Of a stretch of DNA of 44,995 nt, positions 31,667-39,481 are shown one piece after another (positions within the stretch are counted from its first letter, which is position 1; each line of letters opens with the position of its first letter). The notes beneath the pieces were generated by a model. It had not been told where the DNA came from and searched no databases. It worked only from the letters and a program-made list of their open reading frames with translations. Position numbers and translations under genes: made by a program. Origin of the DNA: Candidatus Yanofskybacteria bacterium RIFCSPLOWO2_01_FULL_42_49 (lineage in GTDB: Bacteria; Patescibacteriota; Minisyncoccia; 2-02-FULL-40-12; GWA2-44-9); the NCBI GenBank assembly GCA_001795615.1, contig MGKI01000011.1:1-44995 (forward strand), read 5' to 3'.

Positions 31667-33413
31667 TGGGCGGTATTTCATAATAATTCAACAAATACTG
31701 CGTTATTTCTTTAAATGTCGGCGATAAACTATCTGCCGCAAATGTAATTCCTTTTGGTTTGTCGACTTTAATAAGTATGACGAATTTAGCATCAAAAGCG
31801 GGAGCAAAACCTACAAAATCGTGGATATATTCATTTTCAAGATATCCACCTTTGCCATCGGGAATTTGAGCCGTACCCGTCTTGCCCGCCACATCATAGC
31901 CGTTTATCCGCGCTTTATCAAAGCCGTTATCAACGACGCTAACCAGCATCGATTTAAGTTTTCCGGCTGTTTTTTCGGAAATCGGTATAGATACTATTTC
32001 CGGTTCTGTTATCTTTTCGCGGCCGCCCTCCTTTATTATTTTTTCAACCACATACGGTTTCATCAATTTACCGCCGTTGGCTATCACTGAATAAGCATTT
32101 ATCAATTGAATGGGCGTTACGGCAACGCCTTGTCCGAATGAGGCCGTTAAAAAATTTATTTTCCTTCCACTGTAAAGGTTGGATATATCTCCGTTGACTT
32201 CCCCCGGCAAATCCACGCCGGTTCTCTGCCCAAAACCAAAGTTAATCATGTAACTCAAAAAGTTATCGTCTCCTACCAGGTCTTGGACATGCATTGCTCC
32301 GGTATTTATTGATTTTTCAAGCACTTGGGACATTGTTACGGTTCCAAAAATTCTTTCGCTGAAGTTTTTAATCCTATATTCAGCCACATCCCTAAAACCA
32401 ACATCACTAAAGGTCGTCTGGGGAGTTATCATCCCAAGATCTAAGCCCATAGCCATCGTGATAGGTTTGAATGAAGACCCCGGTTCAAAAACCTCCTGAA
32501 CCCCTTTGTTTAGAAAATTTCTAGGCTCATATTCGCTGTAGCTGTTGGGATTAAATGTGGGCCTATCGGCCATAGCAAGGATTTTGCCGGTATTAGGATC
32601 CTGAACAATCACAGTCCCTCCGGCTGCTTCTAATTTTTTCATTAATAAATCCAGCTTATCCTCTGCTACCTGTTGAATATTTTTATCTATAGAAAGAAGC
32701 AAGTCAGCAGGTCTATCTACTTTTTCGTCGTCTCCGGTGTTGTTTTTCTGATCATCGTTTTTAAAAATACCGGCTATAAAGTCAACCACCCCGAATCCGT
32801 TAAAATATTTGCGAGAACTCCATCTTTTGCCAAACAGTTCTTCGTTATAAAAGGACTCGACTCCATATTGGCCCGATTTTCCTTCGCTACCATAACCCAA
32901 GAACCCCAAAACACTCGCGCCTAGTTGATTGCCGGGATAAAACCTGTCTGTCTCATAAACGACACCGACTCCTTTTGTTTTTAAAGACTTAACTGACTCA
33001 ACTTGTTCATTGTTTATCTTCCTTGCCACGACACGAGAATTACTCGACCGTGAATCAATAACTTCTTTGATTTTAATTTTGTCTATTGCCAAAACTGAAT
33101 TTAACTTGTCGGCGACCTCTTCAGATCTCTGCGGATCAATTTCTATCGGAACCAAGTATGCAAGAGGGAATTTTTTATTAGTAGCAGCCAGATATTCGAG
33201 ACTTTCCTCGGGATGAACCACTTTTTCGTTTCTGAGATATATGTTGCCTCTTGCCAAAACATTGGTTACATCTTGACTCTGCGCTTCTGCCGTAAGCGAA
33301 TACGAACGATGTTTGATGTAAGTCAGTATGAACAGGTTGTAAGAAATAACGGCCGCAGCCGCTAGAACAAAGATGAAATATAAATTTATGCGAAAGTTGT
33401 CGTGTTTAGCCAT
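31656..33413 (-). CDS. ftsI: Penicillin-binding protein, FtsI-like transpeptidase
   Basis: 585 residues. An N-terminal membrane helix (about 10-30) leads to a dimerisation domain and a transpeptidase domain with active-site PGSSFKP (SxxK), KSINTG (SxN) and AGKTGTAQIP (KTG). It crosslinks septal peptidoglycan. No PASTA domains. Position between ftsL-like and murF in the dcw order supports FtsI rather than PBP2, though the sequence alone would allow either. Confidence 0.93.
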   Translation of the reverse strand: MAKHDNFRINLYFIFVLAAAAVISYNLFILTYIKHRSYSLTAEAQSQDVTNVLARGNIYLRNEKVVHPEESLEYLAATNKKFPLAYLVPIEIDPQRSEEVADKLNSVLAIDKIKIKEVIDSRSSNSRVVARKINNEQVESVKSLKTKGVGVVYETDRFYPGNQLGASVLGFLGYGSEGKSGQYGVESFYNEELFGKRWSSRKYFNGFGVVDFIAGIFKNDDQKNNTGDDEKVDRPADLLLSIDKNIQQVAEDKLDLLMKKLEAAGGTVIVQDPNTGKILAMADRPTFNPNSYSEYEPRNFLNKGVQEVFEPGSSFKPITMAMGLDLGMITPQTTFSDVGFRDVAEYRIKNFSERIFGTVTMSQVLEKSINTGAMHVQDLVGDDNFLSYMINFGFGQRTGVDLPGEVNGDISNLYSGRKINFLTASFGQGVAVTPIQLINAYSVIANGGKLMKPYVVEKIIKEGGREKITEPEIVSIPISEKTAGKLKSMLVSVVDNGFDKARINGYDVAGKTGTAQIPDGKGGYLENEYIHDFVGFAPAFDAKFVILIKVDKPKGITFAADSLSPTFKEITQYLLNYYEIPPTRR

Positions 33414-33502
33414 AACACCATAACACTAATCTACAAATCTACACGAATACTACAAATAACTATTCGTAGCATTCGCATGTCATTCGTAGATTTGTATTAC
33501 AT

Positions 33503-33823
33503 TCAGCGTAGCGCTGCCACTTCGCCGCTTCCAAAGATGTGCGTCACATGTCTCGCCTCTATCATATAGTGACTTTCGGCAAAATTGAGTATGGCTGAAG
33601 AATCCTCAATTGACAACTTCTGGGCGGTTAGAAGCCCATTTGTTTCCATCAGACCCGAGAATTCGTCGTTGAGCAGACCAATTTGGTAACTAGAGGCGGT
33701 TATAATGTTCGAAACGATAACATAATAAATCATTAAAAAGATAGCCGCCGCCGACAAGAAGACATTTAAAACCCCCAGATGAGTATAATTGAATACAGCT
33801 ATATTTTGTGGATTTCGAGTCAT
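33503..33823 (-). CDS. ftsL: FtsL-like cell-division protein
   Basis: 106 residues with one membrane helix (about 16-40) followed by a coiled-coil-like stretch (YQIGLLNDEFSGLMETNGLLTAQKL). Sequence is too divergent to recognise FtsL directly; the call rests on topology, size and place between rsmH and ftsI. The ATG overlaps the rsmH stop (ATGA). FtsL recruits and activates the FtsW/FtsI pair. Confidence 0.7.
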   Translation of the reverse strand: MTRNPQNIAVFNYTHLGVLNVFLSAAAIFLMIYYVIVSNIITASSYQIGLLNDEFSGLMETNGLLTAQKLSIEDSSAILNFAESHYMIEARHVTHIFGSGEVAALR

Positions 33824-34713
33824 ATTTTTTCTATTATTTTTAATTTCGCCGATCTTGCTCTTGGATTAATCTTAATTTCTTCCCAAGAGGGTTTTACCGT
33901 ACCCTTGATTACAAATTTCACTATTCCTTCTTTAGCTTTCCTCTTAAAAAGTTCTCTGATTATCTTGTCTTCCAATCCGTGAAAAGATATTACCGCCAGC
34001 CGACCGCCAGGAATCAATACATTTACCGCAGAAGAAACTCCGTCGCTTACATTTTTTAATTCTTCGTTCGCCGCAATCCTCAACGCCTGAAATGTTTTTG
34101 TGGCAAAGTGGATCTTTCTTTTCTTATACCAATCCGGCACTGAATATTTGATCACTTCCACCAAATCTCCGACCGTCATTATCAACTTCATTTTTCTGGC
34201 TGAAATTATATTCTTGGCAATACTTTCTGCGAATTGTTCCTCGCCATATTCTTCAAAAATTCTTTCTAACTCTTCCCTGCTTTCGGTGTTTACTATCTCC
34301 GCCGCTGCTCGTCCTGCGGTCGTTGAAGGATTATAGCGCATATCAAGCGGCTCATCTTCCTTCTTGAATGAAAATCCTCTGCCACTTCTCTCATAATGCC
34401 ACGAGGACAACCCCAGATCGAATAAAATCCCATTCGGTCTGAAATTATGCTCACGGACAATTTTTTCAATATTTATATAACTGTCATTAACAATAATCAA
34501 ATTTTTTAATTTTTCATTTTTAATTTTTAATTTAGCGGCAGAGACAAGCTCCGGGTCTATCTCAATACCGAGAATTTTTCCGTTAGGTTCAATTTTTTCC
34601 AGTATTGCCGCGCTATGGCCTCCGCCATCCAAGGTTGCGTCAATAATATTGTCTCCCGGTTTAGGGTCTAAATACTCTATAACTTCTTTTAGAAGAACGG
34701 GATTATGAACCAT
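33820..34713 (-). CDS. rsmH: 16S rRNA m4C1402 methyltransferase
   Basis: 297 residues. HNPVLLKEVIEYL at the start, SAM-binding DATLDGGGHS, ILFDLGLSSWHYE, GRGFSFKKEDEPLDMRYN and VISFHGLEDKIIRELFKR are all family signatures. It methylates 16S rRNA at C1402 and is a standard member of the dcw cluster. It follows mraZ after a repeat-filled gap of about 180 bases and is coupled to ftsL. Confidence 0.97.
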   Translation of the reverse strand: MVHNPVLLKEVIEYLDPKPGDNIIDATLDGGGHSAAILEKIEPNGKILGIEIDPELVSAAKLKIKNEKLKNLIIVNDSYINIEKIVREHNFRPNGILFDLGLSSWHYERSGRGFSFKKEDEPLDMRYNPSTTAGRAAAEIVNTESREELERIFEEYGEEQFAESIAKNIISARKMKLIMTVGDLVEVIKYSVPDWYKKRKIHFATKTFQALRIAANEELKNVSDGVSSAVNVLIPGGRLAVISFHGLEDKIIRELFKRKAKEGIVKFVIKGTVKPSWEEIKINPRARSAKLKIIEKI

Positions 34714-34893
34714 CTTTAAAATTTCTAATTATTCTAATTAACCTAATTGACCTAAATAACTCTCAACCACTTAATAATCAATTTTCAGTCATCAATAATT
34801 AATAAATAGTCAACTTTTTAAAACATTTGAAACTTTGTTTGGTTATTTAATGGTTTTATTGGATGTTGGACGTTGGTCATTGGTCATTGGTCA
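34714..34893. repeat. Repeat-word DNA between mraZ and rsmH
   Basis: AATTAACCTAATTGACCTAAAT words, then several ATTGGTCATTGGTCATT copies at 34869-34893. No gene or promoter of note. Confidence 0.6.
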
Positions 34894-35328
34894 TTAGATG
34901 ATTCCTAGCTCTCCCAATTTCTCCGCAATGGCATCTGAATTTTTTTCTAGATTTGCTCTGTAATTATTCCATCTATCCTCGTCCCAGATCTCCAAACGGT
35001 TAAACAGGCCCGCAACAACTATTGACTTATTCAGGTCCGCATATTTTTTTAAATGTTCGGGCACCAATATTCTGCCCAACGAATCAAATTCAACTTCAAC
35101 AGCTCCAGATAGGAATAATCTCGCAAATGATCTTGTGTCTTGTTTCGCCATCGACAATCCTGCCAGCATCTCGGCAAACGGGGTCCAAAATTTTGAAGGA
35201 AATATAAACAAACAATTGTCCAGCCCTCTGGTTAGAATAGCCCCCTCGCCCAACTCCTTCCTGAACTTCGAAGGTATAGCCAAACGCCTTTTGGCATCTA
35301 GGTTGTGTTTGTATTCGCCTATTAACAT
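34894..35328 (-). CDS. mraZ: Transcriptional regulator MraZ
   Basis: 144 residues with two AbrB-like halves, each with the DxxxR-type motif (DAKRR near 11-15, DSLGR near 92-96). MraZ represses the dcw promoter by binding direct repeats. Three GTGG boxes spaced exactly ten bases (35375-35372, 35385-35382, 35395-35392) lie downstream of its own -10 box, as in other bacteria. A Shine-Dalgarno AGGAAG stands eight bases before ATG. First gene of the cluster. Confidence 0.96.
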   Translation of the reverse strand: MLIGEYKHNLDAKRRLAIPSKFRKELGEGAILTRGLDNCLFIFPSKFWTPFAEMLAGLSMAKQDTRSFARLFLSGAVEVEFDSLGRILVPEHLKKYADLNKSIVVAGLFNRLEIWDEDRWNNYRANLEKNSDAIAEKLGELGII

Positions 35329-35349
35329 TGGTTTTTCTTCCTGACTTAT

Positions 35350-35395
35350 CCACAGTTTTTATGACTTATACCCACTTCTATCCACAATTAACCAC
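35350..35395 (-). promoter_or_regulatory. MraZ operator boxes
   Basis: GTGG repeats with a ten-base period (minus strand), plus a fourth GTGG at 35353-35350. TTATCCACA at 35346-35354 is also a 9/9 DnaA box, overlapping the fourth repeat. Confidence 0.7.
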
Positions 35396-35404
35396 TATAC
35401 TCCT

Positions 35405-35434
35405 ATTATATACCCCTAACTTAAAACAGCGCAA
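35405..35434 (-). promoter_or_regulatory. dcw cluster promoter
   Basis: TATAAT (35410-35405) with weak TTGCGC (35434-35429), 18 bases apart. Transcription would start near 35398, just before the MraZ boxes. Confidence 0.65.
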
Positions 35435-35453
35435 TGTTGATATCTTGAGCAAC

Positions 35454-35475
35454 AAAAAACGGCACAAGTGCCGTT
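35454..35475 (-). terminator. Terminator closing the tRNA-Val transcript
   Basis: AACGGCAC, TT, GTGCCGTT then TTTTG on the minus strand, about 165 bases after the tRNA. Confidence 0.85.
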
Positions 35476-35638
35476 TTGACTATCTGTGCACTCTGTAGGA
35501 TTCGCCTACAAGTCGAGTCGTCTTCCGCCGACTCGCTCGCAGGCCACCCCTCGCGGTTTCACTCGCCCTCTGCTCGTGAAACATCGCTGCGGTTTTCTCG
35601 TCCTCACGCAAGCAAAGAAGTTTGCTTGCTCTGTGCAG
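35476..35638 (-). other. Hairpin-rich tail behind tRNA-Val
   Basis: Minus strand: AGCAAGCAAACTTCTTTGCTTG, TTTCAC...GTGAAA, GAGTCG...CGACTC and TGTAGG...CCTACA follow one another. GC content is far above the surroundings. No reading frame is convincing. Confidence 0.6.
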
Positions 35639-35712
35639 TGGGCATAGGAGGACTCGAACCTCCGACCTTCGCAATGTGAATGCGACGCTCTAACCAGCTG
35701 AGCTATGTGCCC
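35639..35712 (-). tRNA. tRNA-Val (anticodon CAC)
   Basis: 74-base cloverleaf starting GGGCACATAGCTCAGCTGG. Anticodon stem TCGCA/TGCGA with loop TTCACAT, anticodon at 35678-35676; T arm GGAGG/CCTCC with TTCGAGT; discriminator A; CCA not encoded. The acceptor stem has a C-A mismatch at pair 6-67. Confidence 0.94.
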
Positions 35713-35760
35713 AATGTTTAAATTTAGAATTTTGAGATTATTTAAAGTTTAGAAATTTAG

Positions 35761-35802
35761 AAAATCATCAATAAACTAGAGTCCTAGTTTATTGATGATT
35801 TT
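35761..35802. repeat. Perfect 19-bp hairpin across a stop codon
   Basis: AAAATCATCAATAAACTAG and its exact complement with a four-base loop. On the coding strand it is the last codons of the nucleotidyltransferase gene and their mirror image; no T-run follows beyond the stem's own T4. Confidence 0.8.
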
Positions 35803-36231
35803 TTCGTGGGGACTTTCGAGAAGTACTCTGATAAACCTGTCAAACATTCCATGGCGATATTGAAATTCGTCTTTATCCATCAGTGAAAACCTGACTTCTC
35901 TTCCCGTTTCCGCCTCCAAAGAAGCCAGAAAGGCGCGTAGTTTGTTTTTGTTTATATCATCTCCCACGATAAATAAATCCGCGGCGGTATCGTAAAGGTT
36001 AGAACCATTATTCTCATTCATGAATATCCCAGAAATAACAGCCAATTTTACCCTTCCCAGGCCCAATATTTTCTTTACCATTTTGTCTTTCTCGGCCGGT
36101 GATGATTTTAAGATTAAATTTTTAAGTTCGTCAAAAAACTCAAAAGAAGGATTGAGAGAATAGGTCATCCGGTCAATTGCAACAACCTTTTTTCTTGTTT
36201 TATTTTTTTTGTGTCGAGGTTTTTTAGACAT
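35776..36231 (-). CDS. Minimal nucleotidyltransferase-like protein
   Basis: 151 residues. After a basic tail (KKPRHKKNKTRKK) the part VKLAVISGIFMNEN...YDTAADLFIVGDDINKNKLRAFLASLEAETGREVRFSLMDKDEF has the layout of small nucleotidyltransferase (MNT/KNTase) domains. However, the usual GS-x9-DxD signature is degraded: the first Gly is followed by IFM, and DxD is DLF. Activity is therefore uncertain. A winged-helix gene lies 148 bases upstream on the same strand; in relatives the two are often neighbours. Function unknown. Confidence 0.65.
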   Translation of the reverse strand: MSKKPRHKKNKTRKKVVAIDRMTYSLNPSFEFFDELKNLILKSSPAEKDKMVKKILGLGRVKLAVISGIFMNENNGSNLYDTAADLFIVGDDINKNKLRAFLASLEAETGREVRFSLMDKDEFQYRHGMFDRFIRVLLESPHEKIINKLGL

Positions 36232-36234
36232 AGG

Positions 36235-36372
36235 TGGTTAAATTAACCTAATTTCTCTAATTATTCTAATTGACCTAAATAAATCCTAATAACTGAGTGA
36301 CCAAAATTTTAGACATTAGACATTTTGGTATTGGGATTTCTTTAGAATAATCAGGTTAATTAGAAAATTAGA
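36235..36372. repeat. Repeat-word DNA between the two genes
   Basis: AATTAACCTAATTTCTCTAATT on the left mirrors AATCAGGTTAATTAGAAAATT on the right, around TTTTAGACATTAGACATTTT. Member of the dispersed family. Confidence 0.65.
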
Positions 36373-36378
36373 ATAATT

Positions 36379-36585
36379 CTATATTTTATTCTTCTTCACC
36401 AACCCCAGTTCTGCCAATAAGCCCAATTCTTTCTTAAGACCATCAAGCGGTTCTTGAATTCTCCTAGACAATTCGCGAACGCCAAGGTTGCCCGGATAAT
36501 TCCTGAACATAAACTTAAGCAATTTGACCCTAATACGCGAACCAAATAACTTATCCAGAATGTGCTTTGACTCCGCTTTTGACAT
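36379..36585 (-). CDS. Winged-helix DNA-binding protein
   Basis: 68 residues. FGSRIRVKLLKFMFRNYPGNLGVRELSRRIQEPLDGLKKELGLLAELGLVKK is a typical winged helix-turn-helix, and nothing else is present. It precedes the nucleotidyltransferase-like gene and is divergent from the large membrane protein gene, so it may regulate either. This arrangement recalls toxin-antitoxin-like MNT pairs but is not diagnostic. Confidence 0.75.
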   Translation of the reverse strand: MSKAESKHILDKLFGSRIRVKLLKFMFRNYPGNLGVRELSRRIQEPLDGLKKELGLLAELGLVKKNKI

Positions 36586-36682
36586 TTTGTATGATTGCCT
36601 TAGAATTAATGTATCCGATGCTTCAATTTACTTTGCAGCATTTGGCTCAAGTTTATAAAAAGGAACAGAAAAAGTAAAGCTA

Positions 36683-38602
36683 ATGCAAAGAATTTTTCTA
36701 AAACCAACTTCTCAAGAAATAGTTACCAAGGGAAATCCCATAGATGGCCATACCGATGTTTTTGCCTATGAGTATTATGATGACGAGGATAAAAGAGGGC
36801 TGGGCGGATTGTTCATCATCGGCAATGTAAAGCAAGATGCTGCCACGACGGAAGATGAAAATACCCCCAATGTGGCCTATGTTTCTAACCTCGTCGCCTC
36901 ACTGGCAAAACGGGAGTATTATTCAAGACCGGAAATATCACCACGGGACGCCTTCTCCGCGACTCTCAAAAAAATAAATGATGTTGTGGAAGAATTTTTC
37001 AAAAACAAGTCCTTAAAGATAAACATCGGTATATTTGCCGTCGCCGGAGAACAAATACTTATATCAAAACTGGGTAAATTCAAAATAATACTAGGCAGAC
37101 CCGCCCGCTCGCCTGGGCAGACAGGCACAAGTGGAGAACCAAGGGTAGTAGACATACTCAACAACATAGATCTCTTTAACAAAGAACAAGTCGAGGAAAA
37201 GGAATTTTCTAATATCATCTCCGGTAAAATAATGCCGGGTGACAAGCTGTTTGCTTTCTACCCAAACCGATCGATTACGGCCAGAGAAAAGTTGATAAAA
37301 GCCAGCCTTTTAAAATTCGATGATACGCAGTTCGTAGAAAAAATAAATTCCATAAAAGAGGCAAAGCCAGATTTTGATTGCGGGGCTTTGTATCTTTCTT
37401 TAAATAACTACAAGGAATTGGCGGTTAAAAAACCAAAACCGATAGTACCAGAGAAGGGCGAATTACCTGCGGTCAGCTTGGCTACAAACAACTTAAAGGA
37501 ACAAGAAGGTGTCGATAAGATCAAAACTCCGGTCCCAACATTAGTTCCGGCTCAGAATGCTGACCTGGCAATACCGGAGGAAGTGCCAAGAATAATATCT
37601 TCTGAATTTTCTCTGGGTAAAAAGAATAATCCCCTCCTTGCCCCTCTTAAAATAATAAAGAATCTCTATGCCGGTTCCGGTTCATATATAGGAAATCTAT
37701 CCGGCCGTAGATTATCCCAAAACATAAATTTCAAAAGAAAATTTGTGATTTTATCTTTAACCGCCGGATTTTTGGTGGGGGGTGTTGTTGTGGTTAAAAA
37801 ATTCATAGTAGTAAATCCGGAACAGCGCCAACTCAATATGGTTATAAATCAAACTCGGGACAATCTTAAACTGGCCAAAACCAAGATAAGCCAAAATGAC
37901 TTTATCGGCGCAAGACAACTTCTCGCAGATTCATTATCAAGCATTTACGGGGTGGGTGTTACAAACGACAAGACCAAGAAAACAACAAGCGATGTTTACG
38001 AAGTTTTAGACAACATAGACAAGGCCATCGATGTTTCTCCCTCGCTTCTTGAGATAATGCCAGAGGAACTCAGCCAAAAAATTACGGTCATAACAACTCA
38101 AAAAGAAAAATTGGCCACGAACGAATACAACATTATCTCGCCTATTGCTTTCGACATTTACGAGAGTAACTTATATGTTCTTACGCCAGACAACATCTTC
38201 AAAGTAGCCGACATCAATCAAAGCGGTAAAAAAGAATCCTCACCTTGGTTGAAATCAGGCGGCACACTGTCTCAAGCGTCAATGATATCCGTCGACGGTA
38301 ATGTTTTCGTGATGAATAACTCCGGAACCCTGGTAACTTTTTACAAGGGCGAAAAGATTTCAGAAACAAATACATTTATTGTTTCCAACAACAACGATTC
38401 CTTGCTTACATCTAAGGATTCCGACAAACTTTATGTGGTCAACAAGTCTCTCTCCAGGATATATGAATTAAACAAAGAATCTAAATCACTGATAAGGACT
38501 CTCAAGGTCGGCAGTTCAGAACCTTTCGTAGACGCATACCTAACCGGCAACAGCACTATAATCATTACCACTAAAGACGGTAGAATCTGGGAAATCAAGT
38601 AG
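36683..38602 (+). CDS. Large single-pass membrane protein with phosphatase-like N-domain and propeller-like C-domain
   Basis: 639 residues. The N-terminal about 230 residues (GLGGLFIIGNV, FSATLKKINDVVEEFFKNKSLKINIGIFAVAGEQILISKLGKF) resemble the fold of PP2C-type phosphatases without clear metal ligands. A linker (about 245-340), one membrane helix (about 353-373), a helical region (about 380-470) and repeated beta segments (about 480-639: LYVLTPDNIFKV, VFVMNNSGTL, LYVVNKSLSRIYEL) follow. An inserted stretch RPARSPGQTGTSGEP (about 139-153) is repeat-derived. Function unknown; a transmembrane sensor is a guess. Confidence 0.65.
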   Translation: MQRIFLKPTSQEIVTKGNPIDGHTDVFAYEYYDDEDKRGLGGLFIIGNVKQDAATTEDENTPNVAYVSNLVASLAKREYYSRPEISPRDAFSATLKKINDVVEEFFKNKSLKINIGIFAVAGEQILISKLGKFKIILGRPARSPGQTGTSGEPRVVDILNNIDLFNKEQVEEKEFSNIISGKIMPGDKLFAFYPNRSITAREKLIKASLLKFDDTQFVEKINSIKEAKPDFDCGALYLSLNNYKELAVKKPKPIVPEKGELPAVSLATNNLKEQEGVDKIKTPVPTLVPAQNADLAIPEEVPRIISSEFSLGKKNNPLLAPLKIIKNLYAGSGSYIGNLSGRRLSQNINFKRKFVILSLTAGFLVGGVVVVKKFIVVNPEQRQLNMVINQTRDNLKLAKTKISQNDFIGARQLLADSLSSIYGVGVTNDKTKKTTSDVYEVLDNIDKAIDVSPSLLEIMPEELSQKITVITTQKEKLATNEYNIISPIAFDIYESNLYVLTPDNIFKVADINQSGKKESSPWLKSGGTLSQASMISVDGNVFVMNNSGTLVTFYKGEKISETNTFIVSNNNDSLLTSKDSDKLYVVNKSLSRIYELNKESKSLIRTLKVGSSEPFVDAYLTGNSTIIITTKDGRIWEIK

Positions 38603-38606
38603 TTGT

Positions 38607-38828
38607 AAAGCCAAACCCCCGCTTCTTTTTCTCACGGATTCCTCATAGAGCAGTTGCGACTCGCTCCTAATTTTATCAGACCAATTGGGGATACCCCGAC
38701 CCGGCCATGCGGCTTCCGGTAGGGTCCGTTCCGGGTCACCCCAATTGGTGCCCAGAAAAATCGCGTCGCTCATCTGCAACTGCTATCTATTCGTCATAGT
38801 GAGAAAAGAGAAGCAAGGGTTTCGCTTT
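38607..38828. repeat. Very long imperfect hairpin 1
   Basis: Matching arms in order from outside: AAAGCCAAACCC...GCTTC with GAAGC...TCGCTTT; TTTCTCAC with GTGAGAAA; GCAGTTGC with GCAACTGC; ACCAATTGGGG (38680-38690) with CCCCAATTGGT (38739-38749); GACCCGG with CCGGGTC. About 222 bases, no reading frame, no T-run at either end. Confidence 0.8.
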
Positions 38829-38870
38829 GCTTTGTGTAGGTGCGTATATGGCACGTTGAAAAACACCACA

Positions 38871-39107
38871 AGCGAGCAACGCCTGTCGCAATTTTATCAC
38901 TTGACGAGTCAATAAAATTTATGAGAGTAGGACAGGTTTTATCTAAAATCATAGGTCGAACGCCGATCCGCCATTCGCCAACTGGCGAAGGCGGAGAGGA
39001 GGCAAGAGAGGGTAACCTGTGATTTTAGATTATAAAACCTGCCCTATCTTGAGTAGGTTTTTGAAGACGAAGAACCGTGATTAAAATTGCGATAGGTGTT
39101 GTGAGCG
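38871..39107. repeat. Very long imperfect hairpin 2
   Basis: Outer arms CGCCTGTCGCAATTTTATCAC (38880-38900) and GTGATTAAAATTGCGATAGG (39077-39096); middle arms around AGGACAGGTTTTAT and ATAAAACCTGCCCT; centre CCGCC-TTCGCC-AACT-GGCGAA-GGCGG (38968-38994). About 237 bases, separate from hairpin 1 by 42 bases. Confidence 0.8.
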
Positions 39108-39186
39108 ACTATTTGAATTCAACCCTTCGAATCCCTCAGAGTTGAACTTAAATATTCTATTTGAGTTCGCTAGAGTAATTCAAAAC

Positions 39187-39217
39187 TTGACAATAATACT
39201 AAATACATTAACATATA
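39187..39217 (+). promoter_or_regulatory. Promoter of the 49-residue peptide gene
   Basis: TTGACA (39187-39192) with TAACAT at 16 bases or CATATA at 19 bases. Confidence 0.5.
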
Positions 39218-39242
39218 GCCAGCACAATAGAGGAGGAAGCAC

Positions 39243-39392
39243 ATGGACAAACTTTTTGGATTGAAAGTTCATTGGAAAATCCAAATTATAATTCTAATAA
39301 GTCTTGTATTGATTTCCTTCTATGTTCTTGCCATGCAATCCAGAGGTTCTATTCTCGATACGGCCCTAAAATGTTTTTTCCAATATCCATAA
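39243..39392 (+). CDS. 49-residue single-helix membrane peptide
   Basis: MDKLFGLKVHWKIQ, then a hydrophobic helix (about 15-31, IIILISLVLISFYVLAM), and a short tail (QSRGSILDTALKCFFQYP). The Shine-Dalgarno GAGGAGG lies six bases before ATG, a promoter stands upstream, and a UUCG-loop terminator starts within the stop codon. All gene parts are in place although it is short. Function unknown; the size and topology recall small membrane regulators or toxins. Confidence 0.65.
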   Translation: MDKLFGLKVHWKIQIIILISLVLISFYVLAMQSRGSILDTALKCFFQYP

Positions 39393-39410
39393 TCCCTTCG
39401 GGGATTTTTT
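39391..39410 (+). terminator. UUCG-loop terminator
   Basis: AATCCC, TTCG, GGGATT then TTTT. Confidence 0.85.
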
Positions 39411-39417
39411 AATGTCA

Positions 39418-39441
39418 AAAAAGAGCCTAAGGCTCTTTTTT
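39418..39441. terminator. Bidirectional terminator (rplL end)
   Basis: AAAAAAGAGCC, TAA, GGCTCTTTTTT; serves rplJL on the minus strand and backs up the peptide gene. Confidence 0.85.
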
Positions 39442-39481
39442 GATTCAGTAATCAATTACGAAAATAAACCCGTATTTTTGG

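Noticed and set aside
35480-35679. Reading frames on both strands over the tRNA-Val tail
   Set aside because: GC-rich hairpin DNA keeps frames open on both strands; no start signals and overlap with the tRNA.
38680-38750. SRP RNA, 6S RNA or RNase P RNA
   Set aside because: The SRP tetraloop context and RNase P core motifs are not present; a long hairpin alone does not identify 6S RNA.
38540-39022. Reading frames within the twin hairpins
   Set aside because: They follow palindromic DNA, lack ribosome sites and resemble no protein.
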